Source of the DNA: Mycolicibacterium aichiense
GTDB lineage: Bacteria; Actinomycetota; Actinomycetes; Mycobacteriales; Mycobacteriaceae
Direction: 5' to 3'
NCBI RefSeq assembly: GCF_010726245.1
Contig: NZ_AP022561.1
Location: 5,394,001-5,458,000, forward strand
DNA length: 64,000 nt
Under the pieces are notes generated by a model. It was not told the origin of the DNA and ran no database searches. It saw nothing but the letters and a program-made list of their open reading frames with translations. The position numbers were made by a program, and so were the translations under genes. Positions 1 through 12,455 of this stretch are shown one piece after another. Position 1 is the stretch's first letter, and each line of letters starts with the position of its first letter.

Positions 1-3000
1 AGGGCGTCGGCATCGCAGGGGCCGGTCAGGCGCGCAGCGAACGGGATGTTGTTGACCGGGCTGGGTCCGTCGACGCGGTATTGGAACCAGCTCCGCAGCT
101 GGGCGGCTGACAGCGGTGCGCTCGCAGGGTCGCCCCCGGCGGCGACCAGCGGCGGCCGGGCCGACGTCGCCTGACGGTCGCGGCACCCATCGATCACCGC
201 GGCGAGCTCGCCGACGCTGCCGGCTTCGAAGATGTCACGAACGGTGACCTCGACGCCGCAGGCCTCGCGGATCGCGGCCACCAGTTTGGTCGCGAGCAGC
301 GAGTGTCCGCCGAGGGCAAAGAACGAGTCGTCACAACCCACGTCGCCGGCACCGAGTAGCCGGGTGAACAGAGCGGCGACGGTGCGCTCGGTCTCGGTGA
401 CCGGTGCACGGTAGTCGACCACCGGCCCGATCTCGGGTGCCGGCAGGGCAGCCCGATCCAGTTTGCCGTTGGCGGTGACCGGGATCTCGTCGACGACGAC
501 GTAGGCGGCCGGGATCATGTAGTCCGGCAACGCGGCGGCGACCCGGATCCTGATCCGCTCGACGTCCACGACATCGCCGGCCGCCGGTGCCACGTAGGCA
601 ACCAGGCTCTTGCCGAGCTGGGGCAGGTCGGCGGCAACCACGACCGCATTTCCGACACTCGGGTCCACGGTGACGGCCGCGGCGACCTCGCCGAGCTCGA
701 TGCGGAAGCCGCGGATCTTGACCTGTTCGTCCGCGCGGCCGACGAACTCGAGGTCGCCGTCCCGGTTTCGCCGTGCCAGGTCGCCCGAACGGTAGAGCCG
801 TCCGCCGGGAGTGAAGGGGTCGGCGACGAACCGTTCCGCGGTCAGCGCCGGCCTTTCGTGGTATCCGTGCGCCAGTTGCGTTCCACCGATGTAGATTTCA
901 CCGATCACATCGGTCGGCACCGGCCGCAAAGCGTCGTCCAACAGGTAGATCGCGGTGTTGATCTTGGGAGTGCCGATCGGGACCACCCGGGTGCCCTGCC
1001 TGCCCTCGACCTTGTAGCGGGAGGCATTGATGACCGTCTCGGTGGGCCCGTAGAAGTTGTGCAGCAGTGCGTCGAAGGTCGCGTGGAATTTGTCAGCCAG
1101 TTCTCCGGGCAGCGCTTCCCCACCGATCGGCACTCGCCGCAGGCTGCGCCACTGCTCGACGCCGGGCAGCGACAGGAACAGCCCGAGCAGCGACGGCACG
1201 AAGTGCATCGACGTGATGGCCTCGCGCTGCAGCAGATCGGTGAGATAGCCGATGTCCCGTAGTCCGCCGTTGCGTGGGATCACCAGGCGGGCACCTTGGC
1301 CCAGGATTCCGAAGGTCTCACCGATCGACACGTCGAAGCTCGGGGACGCCACCTGCAGGAGACGGTCGCCGGGACCGATCTGGTATTCGTCGGCGAACCA
1401 CCGGAAGTAGTCAGCGACGGGACGGTGCGGTACCGGCACCCCCTTGGGCTGTCCGGTCGACCCGGAGGTGTAGATCAGGTAGGCGGTGTTGGCCGGACCG
1501 AACGGGCGCACCAGATCCGACGGACCGGGGTCGCGGTCGGGGAAGTCATCGACACCGGTGATGGGTTGGCGGATCACCATTTTGGGATCTGCGTCGCCGA
1601 GGATGTAGGTGATGCGGTCGGCCGGATACTCGGGATCGACCGGCAGATAGACCGCGCCGGCTTTGGCGATACCCAGCGCGGTGATGACCAGCTCCGGCGA
1701 CTTGTCCAGCAGCACCGCGACACGATCTTCGGCACCGATGCCCTGGGCGGCGAGCCAGTGCGCGTGCCGGTTGGCCGCCGCGTTCAGCTCACGATAGCTG
1801 TAATGGCGGTCCTCGTAGACGACGGCGATCGCGTCCGGCTGGCGAACGGCTTGCTCGGCGACCAGGTCACCGAGTGTCATCGGTGGGCAGGCGTACTCCT
1901 CACCCCGGGACATCTCGAACAACCGCGCGGTGTCCGCCTCGTCGATTACGGCCAGATCGGCCAGCACCCGATCCGGATGGGACAGCGCGTCCTCGAGGAG
2001 AATGACGAAACTTCTCAACATCTGTTCGGCCAAGCCCGCGTCGATGACCTCGGTGAGGTACTCGACCTCCACTTCCGCTTCGCCACCGGTGAACTCGACC
2101 ATGAATCCCAGCGGGAGTTGGGCGTACTGGCCGCGGAATTCGGCACGCCGGCAGGTGATGCCACCCGGTTGGAAGCCGTCGCCGTCCGGATGCCGCATGC
2201 CGAAGCTCACCCGCGCCATCCGTTCGACGCCGTAGCGACGGTCCGGGTTCAGCTCCCGGACGACCCTGTCGAGGTTGACCCGCTGATGAGCGAAGGCACC
2301 GACGGCGGCATCACGCGCCGCGCCGACCAGATCAGCGAAGCTGCTCCAGCGGTCCGGCCGCATGCGCAGCGCGACGGTATTGCCGTAGTAGCCGATGATG
2401 TCGTCGGAACTGCGGTTGAGAACGGGTGCCGCAACCAGGAAATCGTCGGCGTGCGTAAAACGCTGCATCAACGCCGAGAACGCCGCCAGCAGAACCATGT
2501 ACGGCGTCGCCCCGGTGTCCTGCGCCAGCGTGGCCACCGCATCGACGGCGCGGGGGTCCAAGCGGGTGGTGTGCCGAGCGGCCCGCCACTCGGTGGGAAC
2601 CGCGGATCCCCGCGGTCCGGGCAATTCCAGCGGTTCGGGTGGGTCGGCGAGCAGCGCGCGCCAATACTCCACGTCGGCGTCGTCGCTGCCGGATGCGGGT
2701 GCTTCGGCCAGCGGCGCCGGCGGTAGGTCCCCGCCGTCATAGGCGGTGCTGAGGTCGGCGAAGAACACTCGCCACGAGGCGTCGTCCCAGGCGATGTGGT
2801 GTGCCGCCAGCAGCAATACGTACTCATCGGATCCAGTGCGGGCCAACGTGATCCGCAGTGGCGACTCGGAAGCAAGGTCGAACGGCGCTGTGAATGCACG
2901 CTGTGCGAGAACTTCCAGGCGCAGTCCGCGGGCTTGTGCGCCGAGCTCGCGGAGGTCGTGCTCGGCCCAGCCGGGGGCGAGCTCGTCGTGGACGACAGGG

Positions 3001-3308
3001 CGCGGCTCACCCTCGGCGTCTGGCCGGTAGGTAGTGCGCAGGATCGGATGGCGTGCGGCGACCGCGTTGACCGCCGCACGCAGGCGGTCCGAGTCGAGTT
3101 CACCGTGCAGGCGGTACGACAGGCAGACGTTCAGCAGCGCCCCTGTGCTGTCGATGGAGTGCACGAACCACATCCGGCGCTGACCGTCGGTGATCGCAGC
3201 AGGGTCCGCCGTCGCGGCCGGTTCGGCCAGCAGTCCGCGCGCAGACAGCTTCTGGCGCAACAGCTCCAGCCGCTGCTGGTCGAACGGATCGGTGAGGGTG
3301 TCAGTCAT
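1..3308 (-). CDS. Multimodular non-ribosomal peptide synthetase, mycobactin-type (3' part outside window)
   Basis: NRPS that should extend the siderophore chain started by MbtB. About 1,100 residues are visible. Domains in order: condensation (about 1-440, active-site stretch HHIAWDDASW near residue 170), adenylation (about 470-920, phosphate loop YTSGSTGQPKG), carrier domain with GGHSLLATK (phosphopantetheine Ser near residue 1003), then the start of a second condensation domain (SAAQLRSWFQY) at the window edge. It is therefore at least a two-module enzyme. The ATG start overlaps the mbtB stop by 8 bases (ATGACTGA), which implies translational coupling. In M. tuberculosis mbtB is followed by the ketosynthase/PKS genes mbtC and mbtD, which are absent at this place. 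Best guess is an MbtE- or MbtF-equivalent; the substrate of the adenylation domain was not determined. Confidence 0.9.
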   Translation of the reverse strand, partial: MTDTLTDPFDQQRLELLRQKLSARGLLAEPAATADPAAITDGQRRMWFVHSIDSTGALLNVCLSYRLHGELDSDRLRAAVNAVAARHPILRTTYRPDAEGEPRPVVHDELAPGWAEHDLRELGAQARGLRLEVLAQRAFTAPFDLASESPLRITLARTGSDEYVLLLAAHHIAWDDASWRVFFADLSTAYDGGDLPPAPLAEAPASGSDDADVEYWRALLADPPEPLELPGPRGSAVPTEWRAARHTTRLDPRAVDAVATLAQDTGATPYMVLLAAFSALMQRFTHADDFLVAAPVLNRSSDDIIGYYGNTVALRMRPDRWSSFADLVGAARDAAVGAFAHQRVNLDRVVRELNPDRRYGVERMARVSFGMRHPDGDGFQPGGITCRRAEFRGQYAQLPLGFMVEFTGGEAEVEVEYLTEVIDAGLAEQMLRSFVILLEDALSHPDRVLADLAVIDEADTARLFEMSRGEEYACPPMTLGDLVAEQAVRQPDAIAVVYEDRHYSYRELNAAANRHAHWLAAQGIGAEDRVAVLLDKSPELVITALGIAKAGAVYLPVDPEYPADRITYILGDADPKMVIRQPITGVDDFPDRDPGPSDLVRPFGPANTAYLIYTSGSTGQPKGVPVPHRPVADYFRWFADEYQIGPGDRLLQVASPSFDVSIGETFGILGQGARLVIPRNGGLRDIGYLTDLLQREAITSMHFVPSLLGLFLSLPGVEQWRSLRRVPIGGEALPGELADKFHATFDALLHNFYGPTETVINASRYKVEGRQGTRVVPIGTPKINTAIYLLDDALRPVPTDVIGEIYIGGTQLAHGYHERPALTAERFVADPFTPGGRLYRSGDLARRNRDGDLEFVGRADEQVKIRGFRIELGEVAAAVTVDPSVGNAVVVAADLPQLGKSLVAYVAPAAGDVVDVERIRIRVAAALPDYMIPAAYVVVDEIPVTANGKLDRAALPAPEIGPVVDYRAPVTETERTVAALFTRLLGAGDVGCDDSFFALGGHSLLATKLVAAIREACGVEVTVRDIFEAGSVGELAAVIDGCRDRQATSARPPLVAAGGDPASAPLSAAQLRSWFQYRVDGPSPVNNIPFAARLTGPCDADA

Positions 3309-6300
3309 CAGATCTCCGGGTGAGCGCCGAGACGACCTCGGCGGTGTCCATGAGGGCGACTTCGAGGTACAGCTCGGCGATGGCGTCGAGCCGGTCGGCG
3401 GGCTCCAGCTCGCCGAGCCGGCGGGCGAGGGCTTCGACGGTTCGCGTGGCGAAGACGTCGGCGACGCTGACATCCGCGACGTCCAATCGTTGCCGAATCC
3501 GTGCCACGAGCGTGGTGGCCAGCACGGAATCGCCGCCGAGGGCGAAGAAGTCGTCGTCGGCACCCACTGCAGTCGCGCCGAGGATGTCGGCGACGATCGC
3601 GGCCAGCGCCGACTGCACCGGACCCGCCGGGTGCCGATGCCCGGTTCCGGCGTCCACCCGTTCGGCGAGCCGCCGGGCCACCGCGTTGCGATCGACCTTG
3701 CCCCCGACGGAGTAGGGGATCCGGTCGAACACCTCGATGTGCCGCGGAACCATGTGAGCGGGAAGGTCTTTGACGATCCGCTCATGAAGAGAGTCACGGC
3801 TTGTCCCGGCCGCCAACTGCACGGCGGCAGCAAGCCGATCCGCAGACTCGGTGCGCCCGGGGACGGTCACCGCCACCGCACCCAGCACACCGGGCACCCG
3901 ATGCAGCGCCGCTTCCACCTCACCGAGCTCGACGCGGTAGCCACTGAGCTTCACCCGGTGATCGGCGCGTCCGACGAATTCGCAGGTTCCGTCCGGCCAG
4001 AACCGGGCCAGGTCACCGGTGCGATACCAGCGCACCCCGTCGTGTTCGACGAACCGCTCGGCGGTCAGGTCCGGCCGGCCGCGGTAACCCCGGGCAAGTC
4101 CCCGCCCGCCGATCCACAGCTCGCCGACCACCCAGTCCGGGCAGTCCGCTCCACCGGCACCGACAACGCGGCATCGGTTGTTCGGCAACGGCTTTCCGAA
4201 CGGAATCGCGGTCCAGTGCTGCGGGACGTCGACCACCTCGCAGATGGTGTTGTGGATCGCGGTCTCGGTGGCCCCACCCAACCCGGCGAATCGTACGTCG
4301 GGAGCCCGGTCGCGCAGCCGGTGCGCCATCGTTGGGGTGACCCAGTCACCCCCGGTCGGCACCACCCGTACCGTCGGCAGCGGGCCGGCGACGTCGAGCA
4401 GCATCGCCAGCCAGCCCGGCAGGAAGTGCAAGACCGTGACCCGATGACGGTGGATGAGCCGGACCCAGTGGTCTGGGTCGCGGCGGTGTTCCTCGTCGAC
4501 CACGACGATCGCACCACCGGTGGCCAGTGTGGCGAACACATCCAGCACCGAGATGTCGCACTCGAGTGTGGACAGCGCCAGGCACCGGTCCTGCGGACCG
4601 AGCCCGAAATGGCCGGTGATGAACTCGACGGTGTTCATCGCGGCGTCGTGGGAGACCTCGACACCCTTGGGCTCGCCGGTCGAACCGGAGGTGAACAGTA
4701 CGTAGGCCAGGCGGTCCGGATCGCCGGTGACAGTGGGTGATTCGCAGCCGCCGCCGCGCGCGATCGCCTCGGCGACCGTCATGCACGGAATCGGCACCTC
4801 CGGCAGTTCGGCGCCGCAGGCCAGGGCCATGTCGACCGCCCCGCTCGTGAGAATCCGCCGGGCCCGTTCGGCCGGCTGGTCGATGCCGATCGGCAGATAC
4901 ACCCCACCGGCGGCGTGGATACCCAGCAGCGCCGGGATCTGTTCGGCCGTCTTGGGACCCAGCACCGCGACGGTGCCGCCATCCGGAAGTCCCTCGGCCC
5001 GCAGCGCGGCGGCCACTGCCAGCGCCTGAAGGCGCAGGTCCTCATACGTCAGGTCGCCGGTGCTGCTGAACACCGCAGGCGCATCGGGTTGGCGGTGTGC
5101 GAGGTCGAAGAAGCCGTCGTGCAACATCTTTCCGCTGGGTGTGGCGCTGGTGCTCACCGCTTCCCGCGCGGCGCGCTGCGACGGGGGAAGCACCGGACCG
5201 CGCCCGCTGTCCCAGGCGTCGTCCTCGCGCGCCAGGCGCTGCACTTCGTCGATGTGATGGGCGAACATCGCGTCGATGACGCCAGGCCGGAACGCACTCT
5301 CCCGGACATCCCAGTTGAGCAGGATGCCGCCGGCGAATTCGGTCACCTGGGCGTCGAGCAGGACCTGCGGCCCTTGGGAGATGATCCAGTCCGGCGTGCC
5401 GAATTGCGTTGTCACATCCGCAGAGAACAGCTCACCGAGGCCGAGGGCGCTGGTGAACACGACCGGCGCGAGCGCCTGCGTCCCCCGATGCCGGCTGATG
5501 TCCCGCAGCACCGACAAGCCCGGGTACGACGCGTGCGCCGCCGCTTCGTGCATGGTGTGCTGCAGCACCTGTGCCCGCTGACTCGGGGTGTCGGCGGCAG
5601 CGAGGTCGACATCGAGCAGCAGCGACGAGGTGAAGTCACCGACCACGTGCTCGATGTCGGGGTGCAGCGGTTCCCGCCCGAACAGCGGGACGTTGAGCAG
5701 AAAGCGCGGGTCTGCCGACCAGCTGCCCACCGTGTCGGCGAAAGAGGCCGCCAGAGTCATCGCCGGTGTCACGCCGTGGCGGCGGGCCCGGTCGAAAAGT
5801 CCGTCGCGGGTGTGGGGGTCCAGCCAATGCCAGCGGCGACCCGGCCGGTGCGGGTCGGTCTGTTCGGCGGCGGGCACCACCGGCAGCGAGGGGGCGTCGG
5901 GCAGATCCGGAACCCGGTCCGACCACCACTGCCGGTCGGCGTCGTACCGGTCCGGCGGCGAAAGTTGTTGGCGGTATTGCTGATACGTGTAGCCGATGTC
6001 GGGCAGTGTGTCACCGCGATACAGCGCGGCCAGATCGGTCATCAGCGCTCGGTAGCTCATCGCATCCGCGGCTTGCATGTCCAGGTCGACGTGCAACCGG
6101 CTGCGCCTGCCGGGCAGAAGAGTCAGCGTGAGTTCGAATACCTGGCCGCCGAGTTGCTGCCGCGACTTCTCCGACCGGATCGCGGCCAGCCGCCGCTCGA
6201 CGTCGTCGGATTCCCGCAGGTCGATGACATCGACCGGGAAGGCGGCCGGTGGGACGCCGATGCGCTGGGTGCCGTCGGGCAGGAACTGCACCCGCAGCAT

Positions 6301-6735
6301 GGGATGGCGGGCCGCCAACAGGGTGGCCGCCCGCCGGATGCGCTCGGGGTCCAGCGCGTCGCCGTCGAACTCCACGTAGAGGTGTCCGGCCACACCGCCG
6401 AGTTGTTGATCGGCGTGCCTACCGACCCACATCGCGTGCTGCATCGGGGCCATCGGGAATGGCTCGCCACGGGCCGGTTGCGGCGGCGCAGGAAGCGGAT
6501 TCGCGGGGTGGGCCGTTGTCAGCAGTTCGGTCCAGGCACGGACCGACGGGGCGGCGGCCAGCCGCGCGAAGTCGACGTCGAATCCCGCGCGGCGCCAGCG
6601 TCCGGCCAGCGACATCATGCGTATCGAGTCCAAACCCTGCGCGATCAGGTCGCCGTCCGGGTCGATGTCGGTGTGGTCGACCCCGAGTACCTCGGCGATC
6701 CGGTCGGTGATCATGGCCGCTTCAGCCGCGGTCAC
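3301..6735 (-). CDS. mbtB: Phenyloxazoline-type synthetase MbtB (ArCP-Cy-A-PCP)
   Basis: Loads salicylate on an N-terminal aryl carrier domain and condenses and cyclises it with serine or threonine to the oxazoline head of mycobactin. Domains: aryl carrier (GLDSIRMM, Ser37), cyclisation-type condensation domain (DMQAADAMSY, the DxxxxDxxS motif replacing HHxxxDG), adenylation domain (FTSGSTGEPKG), and a carrier domain (ALGGDSVLA, Ser1070). Only about 75 residues follow the last carrier Ser, so there is no C-terminal thioesterase; M. tuberculosis MbtB is longer (about 1,400 aa from memory). The GTG start at 6735 has a GGGAGG ribosome site just upstream. It is divergent from mbtA across two IdeR-like boxes, so iron repression is expected. 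The length of 1,144 aa fits ArCP-Cy-A-PCP. Confidence 0.92.
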   Translation of the reverse strand: MTAAEAAMITDRIAEVLGVDHTDIDPDGDLIAQGLDSIRMMSLAGRWRRAGFDVDFARLAAAPSVRAWTELLTTAHPANPLPAPPQPARGEPFPMAPMQHAMWVGRHADQQLGGVAGHLYVEFDGDALDPERIRRAATLLAARHPMLRVQFLPDGTQRIGVPPAAFPVDVIDLRESDDVERRLAAIRSEKSRQQLGGQVFELTLTLLPGRRSRLHVDLDMQAADAMSYRALMTDLAALYRGDTLPDIGYTYQQYRQQLSPPDRYDADRQWWSDRVPDLPDAPSLPVVPAAEQTDPHRPGRRWHWLDPHTRDGLFDRARRHGVTPAMTLAASFADTVGSWSADPRFLLNVPLFGREPLHPDIEHVVGDFTSSLLLDVDLAAADTPSQRAQVLQHTMHEAAAHASYPGLSVLRDISRHRGTQALAPVVFTSALGLGELFSADVTTQFGTPDWIISQGPQVLLDAQVTEFAGGILLNWDVRESAFRPGVIDAMFAHHIDEVQRLAREDDAWDSGRGPVLPPSQRAAREAVSTSATPSGKMLHDGFFDLAHRQPDAPAVFSSTGDLTYEDLRLQALAVAAALRAEGLPDGGTVAVLGPKTAEQIPALLGIHAAGGVYLPIGIDQPAERARRILTSGAVDMALACGAELPEVPIPCMTVAEAIARGGGCESPTVTGDPDRLAYVLFTSGSTGEPKGVEVSHDAAMNTVEFITGHFGLGPQDRCLALSTLECDISVLDVFATLATGGAIVVVDEEHRRDPDHWVRLIHRHRVTVLHFLPGWLAMLLDVAGPLPTVRVVPTGGDWVTPTMAHRLRDRAPDVRFAGLGGATETAIHNTICEVVDVPQHWTAIPFGKPLPNNRCRVVGAGGADCPDWVVGELWIGGRGLARGYRGRPDLTAERFVEHDGVRWYRTGDLARFWPDGTCEFVGRADHRVKLSGYRVELGEVEAALHRVPGVLGAVAVTVPGRTESADRLAAAVQLAAGTSRDSLHERIVKDLPAHMVPRHIEVFDRIPYSVGGKVDRNAVARRLAERVDAGTGHRHPAGPVQSALAAIVADILGATAVGADDDFFALGGDSVLATTLVARIRQRLDVADVSVADVFATRTVEALARRLGELEPADRLDAIAELYLEVALMDTAEVVSALTRRSDD

Positions 6736-6750
6736 TGTCGCCTCCCTATC

Positions 6751-6789
6751 TCAGAACAGCCTCACCTAACTTTGGGAAGGCTACCCTAT
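6751..6789. promoter_or_regulatory. Two tandem IdeR (iron) boxes between mbtB and mbtA
   Basis: Two 19-base elements, 6751-6769 (reverse strand TTAGGTGAGGCTGTTCTGA) and 6771-6789 (TTTGGGAAGGCTACCCTAT), each match the IdeR consensus TTAGGTTAGGCTAACCTAA at 14 of 19 positions and are one base apart. They fill the centre of the 90-base divergent mbtB/mbtA promoter. Paired IdeR sites are known at mbtA-mbtB in M. tuberculosis. IdeR with Fe2+ would block both promoters when iron is plentiful. Scoring was done by eye. Confidence 0.75.
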
Positions 6790-6825
6790 TCTTGATCGGC
6801 AGAGACGCCTACGTCAGGGAGCGCA

Positions 6826-8421
6826 ATGAGCGGATTCACCCCCTTCCCCCCGGACCGCGCGAGCCACTATCGCGAGTCGGGATACTGGGCCGGCCAACAC
6901 CTTGACGAGATATTGCGGACGGCCGCGACGCAGTGGCCGGAACGGCCGGCGATCGTCGACGATTCGACTCACTTCACCTACGCCGAGCTCGACCGTCGAG
7001 CCGACGCCGCCGCCGCGGGGCTGTCCGCCCTGGGCATCGGGCCGGGGCACAGCGTGCTGGTTCAGTTGCCGAACAGCTGCCAGTTCGCCGTCGCGCTGTT
7101 CGGTCTGCTGCGGTCCGGCGCGCTGCCCGTGCTCTGCCTGCCCGGCCACCGCGACGCGGAACTGGCACACTTCGTCGACGTCAGTGGTGCGGTCGGGATC
7201 ATCGTGGGCAGCGACCCCGCCTTCGACTACCGGGCGATGGCCGAGCGGCTTGCGCAGCGCCCCAACCCATTGCGACACGTGATCGTCGACGGTGATGCGG
7301 GTCCGCACATCGCGTGGTCCCGGCTGTGCGAGGAGGACGGAAGGGCGCCGCGGCTGCAGCGTGACACCAGCGGTCCAGCCCTGCTTCTGGTGTCCGGTGG
7401 CACGACGGGCGCCCCGAAACTGATCCCCCGTACGCACGACGACTACGTCTACAACGCCACGGCCAGTGCCGCACTGTGCCGGCTGACGAGCGACGACGTT
7501 TACCTCGTCGCGCTGCCTGCCGGCCACAACTTTCCGCTCGCGTGCCCCGGTCTGCTCGGCGCGATGAGCGTGGGTGCCACCGTGGTGTTCGGCCGAGACC
7601 CCAGCCCGGAAGCAGCGTTCGCCACCATCGTCCGCCACCGTGTCACGGCCACCGCGCTGGTGCCCGCGCTGGCCCGGTTGTGGGCGCACGCCTGCGAATG
7701 GGAGGAGCAGCTTCCCACCACGCTGCGGCTGCTCCAGGTCGGTGGCGCCAAACTGGCCGCGGACGATGCCGGCCATATCCGGTCCGTGCTCACCCCTGGC
7801 CTGCAGCAGGTGTTCGGGATGGCCGAAGGGTTGCTGTGCTACACCAGGATTGGGGATCCGCCGGAGATCGTCGACCACACCCAGGGCAGACCGCTGGCCG
7901 ATCACGACGAGTTGCGCATCGTCGACGATGCCGGTGCCCCGGTGCCCGACGGTGAGCCGGGAGAGCTCTTGGTGCGCGGGCCGTACACCATCAACGGGTA
8001 CTTCCGGGCTGAGGCGGAGAACCAGCGTTCGTTCACCCCGGACGGCTTCTACCGCAGCGGGGACAAGGTCCGGCGGCTCGCCAACGGGTATCTGGAGGTG
8101 ACCGGAAGGGTCAAAGACGTCATAGTTCGTGGCGGCGAGACCGTGGCCGCGCTCGACCTGGAAAGCCATCTGCTGACCCATCCACGGATTGCGGCCGCCG
8201 CCGCGGTCGGCCTGCCCGATCCTTACCTGGGCGAGAAGATCTGTGCAGCACTCGTTTTCCGCGGCAGCCCGGTTACACTGCCCGAGCTCAACGAGCACCT
8301 CGACGCCCGCGGTGTCGCTGTGCACTGCCGACCGGACATGATCGCGCCGATGCCCACGTTGCCGACGACAGCGGTGGGCAAAGTCGACAAACGATCCATC
8401 GTTGCGCAGTTGAGCGGCTGA
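6826..8421 (+). CDS. mbtA: Salicyl-AMP ligase MbtA
   Basis: Stand-alone adenylating enzyme that activates salicylate as salicyl-AMP and passes it to the aryl carrier domain of MbtB. 531 aa, the usual size for DhbE/YbtE/MbtA enzymes. The phosphate loop VSGGTTGAPKLIPRTH is the aryl-acid form (SGGTTG with LIPRTH). The hinge and C-terminal domain are present (YRSGDKVRR, GRVKDVIVRGGE) and the catalytic lysine lies in TTAVGKVDKRS near the end. The ATG at 6826 has AGGGAG five bases upstream. It is divergent from mbtB with shared IdeR boxes and converges on mbtI with 6 bases between the stops. M. tuberculosis has mbtJ between mbtI and mbtA; no such gene exists here. Confidence 0.95.
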   Translation: MSGFTPFPPDRASHYRESGYWAGQHLDEILRTAATQWPERPAIVDDSTHFTYAELDRRADAAAAGLSALGIGPGHSVLVQLPNSCQFAVALFGLLRSGALPVLCLPGHRDAELAHFVDVSGAVGIIVGSDPAFDYRAMAERLAQRPNPLRHVIVDGDAGPHIAWSRLCEEDGRAPRLQRDTSGPALLLVSGGTTGAPKLIPRTHDDYVYNATASAALCRLTSDDVYLVALPAGHNFPLACPGLLGAMSVGATVVFGRDPSPEAAFATIVRHRVTATALVPALARLWAHACEWEEQLPTTLRLLQVGGAKLAADDAGHIRSVLTPGLQQVFGMAEGLLCYTRIGDPPEIVDHTQGRPLADHDELRIVDDAGAPVPDGEPGELLVRGPYTINGYFRAEAENQRSFTPDGFYRSGDKVRRLANGYLEVTGRVKDVIVRGGETVAALDLESHLLTHPRIAAAAAVGLPDPYLGEKICAALVFRGSPVTLPELNEHLDARGVAVHCRPDMIAPMPTLPTTAVGKVDKRSIVAQLSG

Positions 8422-8427
8422 GCGGAC

Positions 8428-11215
<2,788 letters not shown>

Positions 11216-11263
11216 GAAATCTCCTTCTGCAAGATATTGACGAGTAAGTATCGCCGTCGGAGA

Positions 11264-11307
11264 TTAGCCAAGACTTACCTAAGTTTCAATAGGTACGCCT
11301 AACCATA
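11264..11307. promoter_or_regulatory. Two IdeR-like boxes upstream of the Ser-tail secreted protein
   Basis: 11264-11282 (TTAGCCAAGACTTACCTAA, 14/19 to the IdeR consensus) and 11289-11307 (ATAGGTACGCCTAACCATA, 13/19, with an intact CCTAACC core). They fill the space between the mbtK stop (11309) and the start of the secreted protein (11215), so they would control that gene and possibly mbtI beyond it. Scored by eye. Confidence 0.65.
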
Positions 11308-11308
11308 C

Positions 11309-11908
11309 TTAGTCGAGCTCAGCAGCCCGCTCGAACGCGTAGAGCGCCATGCGCCGGTTTGACATGTCGAACTCGCCGAGAAACTCACATCCCGCGGCTT
11401 CGCACACCCGTCGGGCAGCAGCGTTGCGGTGGTCGGGATCGAACATCACCCGCCGGCATTGCGGCTCGACCGCGAACAGGTTGGCGATGATCTGGGGAAG
11501 CAGGTCGAGACCCACACCCCGGTTGAGAAGCCCCGTGTTGGCGATGGCGGCATGCAGGCCGAGATCGTACGGATCCGCGTCATAGCAGGGGGCGATCGAA
11601 TCCTTTGCCGCCCTGTACAGCTCGAGGTACCCGTCGTCGGCACCGCCGAGGCTGACGATCAGCGGCAGGGAATAGGTGCCGTCGAGTTGCGCCTGCAGAT
11701 GCCGGCGCCAGCGGTCGACGGGCCAGTCGTATTCCCACGCCTGCGCCAGATGCGGCCGGCTCATCCATTCGGCAACCATGTCGGCATCGGCGGCAGTCGC
11801 CGCCCGTATCCCATACGGCGGATCGACGGTCGGTACGACCGGAGCCGGGACTCGAGCCACCTCCAGTGGCAGGTCGGCACGCGCGCGGGCAAGTACAACC
11901 TCGTTCAT
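11309..11908 (-). CDS. mbtK: Mycobactin lysine N6-acyltransferase MbtK
   Basis: GNAT-fold enzyme of the IucB/RhbD type that transfers the acyl chain to the side-chain nitrogen of lysine during mycobactin or carboxymycobactin synthesis. 199 aa. Hallmarks are [24 protein letters not shown] near residues 44-67, the [30 protein letters not shown] segment typical of siderophore acetyltransferases, and a C-terminal [19 protein letters not shown] acetyl-CoA-site helix. In M. tuberculosis the orthologue (Rv1347c) sits in the separate mbt-2 cluster; here it is beside mbtI. The ATG at 11908 was taken as the first start. Its stop is two bases from an IdeR-like box that serves the next gene. Confidence 0.9.
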   Translation of the reverse strand: MNEVVLARARADLPLEVARVPAPVVPTVDPPYGIRAATAADADMVAEWMSRPHLAQAWEYDWPVDRWRRHLQAQLDGTYSLPLIVSLGGADDGYLELYRAAKDSIAPCYDADPYDLGLHAAIANTGLLNRGVGLDLLPQIIANLFAVEPQCRRVMFDPDHRNAAARRVCEAAGCEFLGEFDMSNRRMALYAFERAAELD

Positions 11909-11993
11909 CGCGCGCAGCGTAGCCCAACGACCGCGTTGATGGTGGCCTCCCGCATTGCCCTCATCACCATCACGAATGCGGTTGAATGGTCCG

Positions 11994-12455
11994 GTGGCCG
12001 ATACCCGCCGCAGCCGAGCAATCGCCGCCGACCCGCAGAAGATCTGGGACGTGCTGGCCGACTTCGGCGCGATCAGTTCGTGGGCCGACGCCGTCGACCA
12101 CTCGTGCCTACTGGATCACGGAACGGCCGGTGGCACCGTCGGCACATCGCGCCGCGTGCAACTCGGGCGCACAACGCTCGTCGAACGGATCACCGACTTC
12201 GACCCGCCGCACACACTTGCCTACGACGTCGAGGGACTCCCCCCGCTGGTGCGCCGCCTTCACAACAGCTGGACACTGCGGCCGATCGCCCGGGGTCTCA
12301 CCGAGGTGACGCTGACGAGTGCAGTGACCGTGGGATCCAATCCGCTGCAACGGATTGCCGAACGAGTATTGGTTCGCGTGTCCGCCAGCCGGCTCGACCG
12401 TCTACTCGCTTGCCTGGCAGGAGAATTGGAGGGCCACTGTGTCCGAAACGCTTGA
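11994..12455 (+). CDS. SRPBCC-fold (polyketide cyclase/dehydrase-like) protein
   Basis: About 153 aa with the START/SRPBCC pattern: [21 protein letters not shown] at the start, a central [15 protein letters not shown], and a long amphipathic C-terminal helix ([27 protein letters not shown]). This fold binds hydrophobic ligands; no substrate can be named. The start is uncertain: GTG at 11994 (VADTRRSR) fits relatives best, while ATG at 11976 and TTG at 11955 are in frame. No clear ribosome site is seen, so the message may be leaderless. It overlaps the sulfatase start by 17 bases and so is probably cotranscribed with it. Confidence 0.75.
   Translation: MADTRRSRAIAADPQKIWDVLADFGAISSWADAVDHSCLLDHGTAGGTVGTSRRVQLGRTTLVERITDFDPPHTLAYDVEGLPPLVRRLHNSWTLRPIARGLTEVTLTSAVTVGSNPLQRIAERVLVRVSASRLDRLLACLAGELEGHCVRNA

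Noticed and set aside
4915..6795. Very long open frame on the plus strand opposite mbtB (626 codons), and similar ones at 1296-2726, 3190-4740, 15173-17410, 48946-50442, 55323-57167 and 59855-61672
   Set aside because: All are antisense to well-recognised genes, rich in Arg, His, Gly and Val as expected from the reverse of GC-rich codons, with no domain pattern and no ribosome site.
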